From Stenopsyche tienmushanensis (lineage: Eukaryota > Arthropoda > Insecta > Trichoptera > Stenopsychidae): a stretch of 64,000 nt of DNA. Below the pieces are notes generated by a model that saw nothing but the letters and a program-made list of their open reading frames with translations, had not been told where the DNA came from and searched no databases. The position numbers were made by a program, and so were the translations under genes. Numbering within the stretch: the first letter of the stretch is position 1; each line of letters begins with the position of its first letter. The stretch lies in assembly GCA_008973525.1 (NCBI GenBank), contig WACJ01000320.1:186001-250000 (forward strand), read 5' to 3'. This document shows positions 22,472-34,400 of this stretch, piece by piece.

Positions 22472-25400
22472 ATGTCGGTGCGCGCTTTGCATGCGTTGCC
22501 TTTGGCTTGTTTTGCACTCTTCCCTGGAACGTTTTTGCTAACGTAAGTCACTGATTGCATACAAAACGCGCGTTTTACACACGGCATTGCTTTGCTGGTT
22601 GCGCTCCTTCGCAAGCAAACGGTCCGATGTCTGCGACGCGAACGACGGCCCGATCCTCGAAATAATGCTGATAAAAGTCGAATGACTATGAAATGTTGCA
22701 AATATTCATACACCGCTATCGAATAGTGCACTGTTTGGATTTCATGCGCGTTTATTGACCAACGAAACGCCGCCATGAATTATCGTACGTCAGTATTAAT
22801 GTTGAGTCACCTGACGTCAAATCATCCAAATATAACCGTTTCAATAGATTATTGTTAAAGATCTGTTTATTTCTATTGGAAAAATATTTGAAAAATTGTG
22901 GCTTTTTTATTTTATTAATGCGCATTTTATATCTCATGTCCATACAATGATAAAAACGATTTATAAATGTCACTTATTTATCTCCTTGCAAATGTCTTTA
23001 TATTCATCATAAATTCTATTTAATAACCCTCCGTCAGACTCATTGGATCAAACAGATTTATGGCATTCTTAGAAGGGATGTTACTAGAAGAATTTAACCA
23101 ACCTACTTTCCCGTTATTTTTAAGATGAGTAATTTTTAAAAAAAAAATTTCTTTCTTTGTATTACGAAAACAATATTTTTCCTCATCATATCTGATCATA
23201 TTATAAACCCATTGCGCGTCACATTAGTTTTGTAGACATCGGGTTTTTCTTTCCTAAAGGGCGTATGTGATACGGGTTAGTACACTATGGCTAAATAGCA
23301 GGGCGCGTATCACGCACATGCGAGGAGATTGGGGGGGTTAATGAATTGATTTCAAAATAAATTATATTGGTCAATTAATTATTGCCGTTTTTCTTGAAAT
23401 TAAATGTAATAAAAAAGCAAGTCAATAATAAAATATTGTCCATCGCTAGCCACTACTTTTGTCCATCTTTCCGCGCCTGAAAAACGACACGTCTTTTGAG
23501 ACTATCTGAGAATCGACTCATTTTTTGGTATCTTCATAAGAATTGAAATGCTGCTCGGCCAGGCCATGAGTCATCAATCAGATAAGTGTTTATCAAAAAG
23601 CAATATCAGAAGAGTACAGTGAATGGGATAAAACTTCCCAATTTATTGTTTCCAGGTAGGTTTTGACCGCTGACATGCGGCCTAATTTTGTCATGCTGCA
23701 AAATCACTTTGTCATATCTTTGGGCATATTGTGGCTGCTTTTCCTTCAATGCTCGGCTCAAACGCATCAATTGCTTTTAGTAAAGATCTCCAGTGATGGG
23801 TTGGTACGGCTTATAAGACACTACGTCCAGCTGATCCCATCAAATACAGAGCATGAGCTTGGAACCATGGAGATTTCGCTTTGGCATCGATGCTACTGTT
23901 TGGTCGGGCCTCATAACGCTTGGGATAATCGTAATAATAGATTGTTCAGTCGAAAATGTCGTTTTTTTGTATTGTAGAAATGCATTAGTTAATTTCATCG
24001 ATACAATGTATTCTCCTTCAGTAGATACAATCTTTTCCCATATGTTTAATAATTTTTATATGCCGGAAGAATCAAATTTGACGAGTCTTGATATAAAATA
24101 TTTTATGTTTATGATTTTTTTTTCCGTTGGAGAATAATTTCGTAGCGTTTTTATCAAAACTTTTATTTAAACGATAAACAATAGTTTTAACAATAAATAA
24201 ATTAATTATGTATTCGCCGTTGCTGTATACTACCTCCTCCCACCTCTCGACTAATTTATTGATGCTGTTCCGCCAAAAACGCCTGGTCTGGTATCGAAGA
24301 ATTTGTTGAGCTAGTTTTTAAGGTCGTCTTCATTGTTGAATGTAAAGCCTCATATGGTTCGACAGGGAGTGGAAAAGATTCGTCGGTGCAAGGTCTGGAG
24401 AATACAGTGGATACTGAAGGACCTTCCATTCGAACTCTTAGTGTGCGGCTTTGATGATTTGTGCAATATGGGGCCTGGCGTTGTTGTGAAGGAGTATGAT
24501 TTAGCCTTGTCGATGGGTTCTTTTCAGTTGAATAGCCTCTTTCGCGCAGTGTAGCTGAGCTATGTAGAGCTCCTTGTTGACCGTGGCATTCCTTCCGAGC
24601 ATTTCTCAATGCACCATGCCCTCCCAGTCCCACCAAACGCAGATCATGGTCTTCTTTGGGTGTAGATCAGGCTTGATTCTCAGCTTTGGCGTATCTCCTG
24701 GAGCCACCCATTCCTTTCTTGTTTTCGTTAAGCTCATGAGGCACCCAGGCTCCCAATTTTCGGTAAATCCCAAGTCAAGTGGTCGGTTTCTTTACCTGCC
24801 TCTTTGAAAGTCATTGTCTTTTGCCTTTTTTCTTCTTAATTCTGATCAAAAAATACGGTGAAATAATTTTTAGAGCCACAACTGATGATGCTTCATCCAT
24901 TTCATGGCATATGTACGATAGCTCGATCCGCTGAGGCACACTGTGTCAATTTTGTAGACGTTATGACTAGTTAGTCAGTCTCCATAGCCGCTAGAATGAG
25001 GTCATGTTTATTGCGTCGTTCGCAGAAGGAAAATCGTGTTTCAGTTTGCACGGAATTGAAGGATCGTCTTCAAGCAGATACGGACTTCATGGCCAAAATT
25101 GTAATTGGAGATGAATTATGGGTCTATGGCTATGACCCTGAGACAAAAGCGCAGAGTTGCCAATGGAAAAATCCCTAACTCCCCTTGCCCTAAAAAAGCA
25201 CGTCGGTCAAAGTCGACCATTAAGACCATGCTTATTGATTTTTTTGATAGTGCGTTCGTTCCAAAGGGAATAAGTGTAAATTCCGAATTTTGCAAAGGCG
25301 TATTGCAACATTACAAAGAAAAAGGCCAGAAAAATGGGCTAATGCCGACTCACATGTAAATATTTTAATTCCCAATGTTTGTCGACGGAAGACTCACATC

Positions 25401-28400
25401 TTATTTGGCCTATTCATTATTTAATAGTATCCAAGCAGATACGTCGTCAAACTTTCTCACCTTGACCCTCGAATGCCCCAGGATATTTTCAGTATTTGCC
25501 AAATCGTTCTATACTCATGCTCCATTGGATTGTAGATGTGAGTTCCGAATGCAAATTGTTAATTATCTTTTATTAAATATTTTTCCTGCCAATCAAAGAT
25601 GAAAAAACGTATGATGATGATGGATTATTATCCCATTTATTATTGTATTTAATGTTTATAATATGTATTATCAGACATCAGCTTTGTCAATAGAGACAAA
25701 AACTCTAAACAATCTGGTGACGCGAGACTTAAAATGGTAATGTCTGGTTGGAATGCAAAATAAATGCATGTTAAGCAATTTTGTTAAAGGAAAAAATATA
25801 TATATTTATTGAATTACCTAACATTTTAAACAGAACCAGAATATTATTTCACGTTAACTGATGTTTAACACTAAACATTTTTATTGTATACAGTGTATAC
25901 GATGATTTATTTGTTAAGCTAATTATGTAATCCCCAATCCAGGCATCTCATTTGTCGCAATATTTTTAGATATCGTTCCTGATTAAAACAAATAAATGGA
26001 AAAACGGCCAAATCTCGTCACTCCGCTCCACTTACACATTTGTAATTCACGAAACAAATACTCTCTTCTTAAATAAGCTTCTTGATCCCATGGCTGAAGA
26101 AAGGAGGCGGCTGCACCATTGAAAACCACTTGCGCATGTATTGTTGAACCGCAGCGTTATCTTGAAATCGTTGCCCTCCTAATGCCTCTATAAACATATG
26201 GTAGTCACATGGGGCCAAGTTTGAAATGTAAGTTGGGCGTTCCAAGTATAATCGGGTGCGTTTATCATGAGTTACGGCTGCTGTATGCATTGTCTTAGCA
26301 TCATCTTGCCGGTTGGCAGTAGTAGGCCGCATTCACCGTCTGTCTGTCATGTACAAAATCAATCAATAACCTTTCGAATCCCAAATTACCATAGCCAACA
26401 CTTTTCCAACAGACTACTGAGTTTCCGCTTTGATCGACGTCTGTATGTATGTAGGATGTTGCAAGCTTGACTATCATAATGCGGTGATTGTCCTCCACAA
26501 GCACAAATGTTATTTTCATTGATGCTTGCTGCGGAATACCGTTTACAACTTTCATTTTGCATATTATCTCGATCTTTACAAAACTTTTGGGCCCAAGATA
26601 AGGTTACTTTTTGTTCACTCGTTACTATACTGGATTCCGTCTGTGGACTATACGGATGTATATGTTAGGGCTGTGTGCGTAGGTATCCCCTTTATGAGCT
26701 CCTATTAACTGATTCACGCGCTGCACTGCTCATGTCTAGGGTTCAGCCCTTTTGAATGAGCACCACCTCACCCTTCTCGAAATAACCGCTTAACCGCAGG
26801 ACTACGTACCAGTCTAAAGTAGTCCTAAGTAAAACTAATAAATGTAAAAATATCTTGTTTTGCATATTTTCCTAGTCTAATCTTATTTTATTTTTTTCTA
26901 GATACATATGGGCTGTCCTATTGGAACATGTTGAGCCAGATTTTCCGTACATCAGCGACGCCGCTACATATTCACCGGAGAGTTGCTTTTTTGGACAATT
27001 GATAAATATAGGATGTGTTCTACGTATGTATAATTAAGACTGTGCTTTTTTATTTGAAAACATTTTCATATAGATACATTAATAAATTGTGCATTGAGTC
27101 CAGCAAGTGAATTGGTAATATTCCTCGTAAAGTGTGACACGTATTTTGACTTGTATTGTTGCATTTTGCCATAGGATTTAATTTAAAAACTGGTTGTTAA
27201 AATATATTGTGTGGTAAATAGCGTTGAATTTGAAAATGTCTCCGAGAAGGGATAGAATGAGGGCACATAAAAGGGAGCATAGTTCCTACAGCAGGAATGA
27301 TATAGATTCTGATAACAGTAGAATGCCGTATCGGAATAACGACGTATGGACAGAGCACGTGAGCTCATCTGGTAAAAAGTATTATTATAATAATTTATGC
27401 GGGATATCTCAGTGGGACAAACCTAATGACTGGGTAGATCCAAGACGATCTTTTTATTCGAGTTCAAGTCGTAAACCAGAAGCTGAAACGTCTGAACATT
27501 TTCACAAAAGATATAGAGATAATTCTAATTATCATCCAGAAAGCAGTTACAGAAATCATTCTGATTTTCGACCTAATCGAAATCCAACCCATTATAACTA
27601 TACAGATGTACACATGCTGCACGATACGGATACTTCGTCCGGCGGCAGTACACCCGTCCAAGAAGTTTCAAGGCTGAGACCGGATATGCAAGATTCTCAA
27701 GCTCCTTTAACGATGGCGAGTGCCTTGCCCAGAAATCTGTCTCATCAGTCGGCGACTGTTACATCGGCACATCAATTATCATCCATTAACAATTACATGC
27801 CCATTGAAAATATCAATCGACACACTCCACTCAACGCACTGCTTAAATCTAAAATGGACGGTATCCAAAACGTCGGTACATATGGTAATTTTGCTGGATC
27901 TGATACCCCTATGCTTACGCCATCGCTGTCCAAATACGTCTCAAATAATCTCGTCGATCACGTGTCGCGTTGGCCCGCAGAAGACTTGGAAAAACAAGCG
28001 CAGATATTTTCAAAGGAGAGTTTCAAATTGGGAAATCTGAGCTGCGCAAAAGTCTGCGTGGAATTGAAGTGCGCTCGAGCACTCGTGCGTCACTTAGAAA
28101 TAAAAGCCACACTGCAGGACCAAAAGTTGCTATACCTGCGCCAGCAGATTGAAAATATCGAAGGAATTAAATCTCAAAATTCAATAATGTCCGATGACGC
28201 TTAATTTCGTTTTTTGAAGTTGAACCAAAGTAATTTTATTGTTTAAAAATATGTTTTCCTAGTGTGTCTGCCTCGATGGATGCTTAAAGAATGAATAAAT
28301 GTTTAAACTCATTTTAATGTGTTTTCAATTTCGTCGACTGTTTTTTAGGATTTAATTTAGATTTATCGCAAACAGAGTTTTGTTGTTGTTGTTGTTGTTG

Positions 28401-31400
28401 AAAATATTATCCATAACGCCTCTTTGATAGAACTCTAAACATTGACCTATCCTCATGCAGTTATTAATTCTTATTATAGTTTCTATGTTTAGAGGTTTAT
28501 GCATAGTAGTTTTTATCTTAAATCTATATTTAACTCCCGATTGTCATCCATAAAAAAGATAATTCAATATTTATTGTGGAATCCGAAAACACAGCATAAC
28601 AATGGATGTTGATAACCGAAACTATCGATTACACGCGGCCCAGTCTGTTTTATTTCATTTTTTAAATTGGTAACATTAAATTCAAAAACGCGTTAAATTC
28701 ACCAAAAGTTTGTAATTACGTGCTTTTTATTATCTTTAACGTGCCATTGTTATTTGTCAAATGTCTTTTATAAAAGATGAAAAGCGTACTTGAGTCTTAT
28801 ATTATCTAATATGTATATTGCATCATAATTTTATTTCAACTCCCAATTACATTTTTCTCTGCTGTCAGCTCGTGCGTTTTATTTATTTCAAATGTGCAAA
28901 TTTAATCCTGAATCAGGCTATATTATAGTGACGGTCTTAAGTATCAAACTATGAGATAAACGAGTGTTTATTAATAATGATTTCACAATATTTTCACTTT
29001 CGTTCTGGAATACAACAGAGCAAAAATAATTGAAGACATCGTTAACGACAAAAAATATTGAATTATTAAGTTTTAATTTATATTTGAATGTTTTTAATGT
29101 TTAAACAATCCGCTATAAGGATTTTACTATGCTTAATCAGTGTTAAAACATGTAATTTTTTATAAAAATAGAAATTGAGTATACGTAATCAATTTAAAAT
29201 TAAATGTATTCGAGTTGTTAACATTTAAAATTAATTATTAACGCGACGGGAGACTCATACGCGAGTCATATAATTGATATGCATGTGAGTCGCTCGTCGC
29301 ATAAGAGTTAAATGTTTCCTTATAGCAATAAATAAACAGGCGGCTTATAATATCCTTTTCTTTATCCCTATTCCGTTCAACAACGGCTCATCCCAAAAGG
29401 CAACAAAACCTTTTAATAAATATTCATTTTCGAACACAAATTTAAGACCAAACCGTTTTTTTTATCAATGAAATTGTAATTAACGTTATATTTTTACAGA
29501 GCGTCAAAACACTGAAGCAAAATGCTTGCAAGTTCAATTTGATTTAACACTTTATTGATCGGATATTATTACTAATAGGCTCACGCCTATGGCGGCTTGT
29601 TTTTATTATATACTAGCCAGTACCCAACGCGTTACCGCCACAGAAGTATTGATTCTAAAAATATTTGAAATTTGAAAAAGCTATCATTTTGGTTTTATTA
29701 TAAATATGAACAAACATTGATTTTTATACATAAGATCTACTGTAAGTTGATTGTACTATATCTATATTATTTGAGAAAGTGCAAATAATAAGGTGGCAAA
29801 GTTTTATCACAATCGAATGAACGGTATGGCGGCATATAAAATACGAACAAACAAAATTTTATTTTTGTATATTAAACTATGCCATTTGTGTTATTCGCGC
29901 AATCCTTTGCAATAAGTGAACGAAGTTTTTTTTGCAATTCGATGAATGGTATGGCAGCCCATTGCATACGAACAAACAAAGATTCATTTTTATATTGCGC
30001 GAGTAACATAGGCATAGTCTATTATATAAAAATCAATGTTTGTTTGTCCGTATTTAGTGCGCTGCCATACCTTTTATCCGATTGCAATAAAACTTGGTCA
30101 ACTTATTGTTTACACTTGCGAGAATAACATAGGCATAGTAAAAATATTGTTTGTGTACGCAGTTTGTTATGCGAGAAGTGGCATAGCAACGCGTGCCGGA
30201 TAATCGCTAGTATTAAATAAAATGATCGAAATCTCAATGTCAATGAACAATAAAATGCGTTATGGTCTTAAAGTAATCATGAAATAAGTATTTATTTAAA
30301 GATTTACGGCCTCGTATCCGAATTTATTTAGCCTCAATATATGTAACGCATGTATGTAGTCCTTATAGAGCGCTAACCTGTATATAACATTTAAGTAAAC
30401 GATAACTATACGTATAGTGGAAACGTTAATTACATTAACAATTCACTTTAAAATAAAATTATGACATGTCACTTACGATTATAGGAATGACTAATGCATT
30501 CAAATTACTCCATTTCATATGCCAAACTACAATTATTGTATTGTTAATTAATGAAAGTGTCCGTTTCCATTCGGAATTGATACGATTTATCCAAATATCC
30601 TGATATTTACGACTAAATCTTTCACATTGTCTTTGTCAACGCTTAACTAGAAATCCCCCCCATAAGTCTTAATTAGTATTATATTTTTAATTCGTTAAAA
30701 TTGTATTCGTCCTAATGAAAGTAACGATATGTGAAATTTAAATATTATAGTGTAAATCATCATATAAACCTTTCAAGCGCGCAAATATTTCATGGCGTTT
30801 TAAAATGCATTGAATGATCGCGCACATATGCAAAAAATTTGAATACGTTAAAAGCGAATACCTTGAAAGGATTATCATGTACGATGTCATAGAATTTAAA
30901 TGCATTTATAAACTCATTCTTCTGCTCTATGAATATACTGCACCAGAGTATGTAATTGATGTGTGTATATGAATAATTGTGTAATACATAAAACTTAATG
31001 GCATTTCTTAATTTTTTATTTGCTTGACTCCCCGTTTTATACAAATATTTTGGGATAAATACAGAACAGGTCAACTCGTTCGTCATTAAAGTTACCGAAT
31101 CAATTAATTGTTTACTCAACATTTGTCGATAGTGCCAAAAATATGTGCCGTTTTATTTTTTGTACTCTCCAAATTTGTGATTTTTTTGTGTCTAAAAGCT
31201 GCTCTAAAATAGGAAACAAAATGAAAATCCGAAGGAGCAAAATCAAGATCATATAGTAAATGTAATAGAATTTGTATTCAAAGTCCTTCATTTTTTTAAT
31301 GTTGTTTTTCATTGAATGGATTTAGATGAATTTCATCAGCATTATTCAAACTCTAATTGTTGACAATGCACGTCTTTATTTGGGAAAAATTCAAGTTGAT

Positions 31401-34400
31401 TCCTTTAAAATCCCACAAAACATCACTTTTTTGGATGCAATCCACTTTGTGTTCGTAGTCCTTTGTTCTTCGTCCATTGCCTTTTATGTTTATTGCTTGA
31501 AAGACCTGGATTTGTCTCCACCAAAATGGCAGTGTAAAAACGGCACGTATTTTTGGCACACGATGACTTTCTATGCGGTCTTTCATAACGAAAAAATACT
31601 AAAATTATATGTTTCTTTTCGTAGTTTTTTTTTTTTAAATATTTCAATCTTAAAAAAATTAAAAATATGATTTTGCCTTTTCCTTCCTAATTGTATTTTA
31701 CTATCACAACTAAATCACTTCGATTAAGTGCGTCGATATTCATGCTATCGATATACTGAGATAAATCTTTAAAGCCGTCCCGTTTCAAAGAAGCAAATAA
31801 ATGTGATTTATCACCGAGGCCTTTTTAAAAGGCGCTCCGGATGATTACAAGGTAATTTTTTTCGATTATTATTTTTTTCGTAATGCAAATATTATTTTGT
31901 TGATTGCAATTCGAAATAATCCATTGGTATTTTAGGTAAAATAATGGGAATTTAAAATATAGTCGGGAACGATTTCTGGCGGCAAATTCGCCATATAGAT
32001 GATTGTCGCCCCCCTACATCATGAAAATTATTCGTTTTTGACTGATAATTGCACAAGAATCTTCGTCGAGCTTGAACGATATGATTTAAACGATCTCCTA
32101 ACAATCTCAGGTGATTTTTTGTTCCATGAATAGTGATATTAGAATTAAATTTAGGAAGGAAAAGGATCTTAAAAAATGTTTATACCTCAAGCTTTTCATA
32201 TTTTGCTATGAATTTATTAAAAATCTTAACCCTTAAGATTAGATTAAAACAATTAAATTTAGATTTATACTACACTTTTATTAACATCATTTTTTAGCCA
32301 TTTTAATATAAAACACGGATTGCTCAATCTTAATCTTTTACACTATCCAAACGTATATACACATATCCATTACTTCATATTCTGTTCATTCTCTTATCTG
32401 AATTAAAATGTGTTTTTTAAAGTCCGTGTTTATAACGCGCTTGAACCCTATGCATGTAATACGTATTTATTAAGATGGCGTATTCGTCGATAAATCTCTA
32501 ATTGAAAACAATTTTTTTGCAGTCGGAATTACCATGTATATACGACATCAACAAGTGCTAGAATTAAGATGCATCTATCCACTTCCATCGTCTGTAAAAA
32601 AATTAAATGACATTTCAATTTGGTTTGGTACATTTTCATGCCTGGGCCTAAGCATGGTTGCTAATTTTCAGGTAAGCTATTTTTTACATTCCGAACGTTT
32701 TATCCATTTATTATAATCGTTCTAATTAGTGCCATTAATACTATTACTTTTTTTTTTTAAGGAAACGAACGTTAAATATGTTCACTACACTGGAGCATTT
32801 ATGTGTTTTGGACTTGGAACAGTATATTTTTGGATACAGGTAAATAAAAACTATAAGTAAAATATGACTTTAACCAGCTAACTGCCATATATTTAAAACG
32901 GAAGCTGTCCCACCCAGTATAATTTAAATTCATGCGAGGACTTGCTATTTCTCCACTGTGGCCACTTGCGCTCTGAGCACAGGGGGATGAACTAGCTATA
33001 TATATTTTGGGTGAAAAAGTATTAGAGCTCTGCTCATGACCCCACTGAGTCTGTTGGCCACCGAGAAAGGAGCCTTTACGACCCTATCCAGGTCATAGAA
33101 AGCCCCAGGAATGCATTTTTCCCCAATTTTTTTTGCAAAAAGCCCTGAATGCCCTAAAATTGGAACCACAAGTTTCCCGTGTCCAACTGGTCCAAACTTT
33201 GGACCGCTGACACATCGAAATAGCCCCTCGCAATCGGACGCCATACCCGGACATATTCACAGAACACGGTCTGCATCCATTAACGAGCACTCAGAGAATT
33301 GGGAAATCCTATGTCTGGGAACTGGGACGTCCTGTAATCCGAGATGACGACCACCAGCCAGCACCGGCAGGCCCTTGCTGGTCACAATGCGGAACGCCTT
33401 CGTAATTAGCATGAAAGGCATCAGTAGGATACTGATGAAAATGTTTCTGTCGATTCAATCTGGATCCTCGACCTGGCCTTTACCAGCAGGAAGATGTCGT
33501 CCAGTAGGACGTTTCACAGAACTGATCCGAGAACCAAGCCCTGTGGACAACCCATACTTCCCATACAACCCAGCCTTCTGACCGAGATCTCGTCACCCGC
33601 CTGGGCCACAACGGATCTGTTCTCCAAATATGATCTGATGAGGGTCACCAGTTTGGACGAGACTCGCCTCGCTTGAAGCTTGACAAGAATCATCGCCCAC
33701 CATGCGTGCAGAAGAAAAACAGCTTGTATTGATTTTCTTCATCTTTTATTACGATAGGCAGTCTTATGTCCTTCCGTTCATTTTTTTGTGCCTTGCTGAA
33801 CAGACATGGAACTCACCTTGCTGATATTTTTCTGTGTCGGGGGATGCTACTTCTCACTCATTTCAACAGAGGTTTTGATTACTTTTCAGTACCCCTAATA
33901 GCAACCTTTTTTTTCCTGTGGGAGGGGAATCTTACATAAGACACCCTGGGTTTGATCCCAGGGTAGTGTCGGATTCTTACTGACTAAACCCCTCCCTTAT
34001 TCTTCTCTGTCCCTCTGGTATTGTTGACTCCCTTGTCCTTCTCTGTCCCACTGCTTCAGAAGGACAGGTAGTCTGACCTTAGGTAACTGGCCCTATTCTA
34101 GTGTTGGAGAGCCGCTCTGCACCTGCTCTCACTGCCCTCTTTGGCGCTCATGATTTCTTCAACAAAATCTCGCCAAAGGTCCCAGTTCTTCTTGCTCACC
34201 ATCATGCTGTGGACCATGTTATCAGCGTTGAGCTCGGCTACCCCGAGTGCTTGTTTCAAGCGTATTCCTCTGGGGTGTCCAAGCCTCACGATCATTGATG
34301 GTGTGTTTGGCATCATCGACCTCCGCTTGGCAGTGGTCCTTTGCCCTTGTCGTTGGACCCTTGCCAGCTTCTTCCTGTAGCTCTCTTGTCTGAGCGAATC

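Noticed and set aside
22399..22776. 125-codon minus frame over the DRAM2-like start
   Set aside because: It is the antisense shadow of a GC-richer first exon and promoter; composition is arginine/cysteine-biased without domains.
33930..33980. tRNA-like B box (GGGTTTGATCCCAGGG)
   Set aside because: No A box or cloverleaf fits around it, and it lies between LINE fragments.
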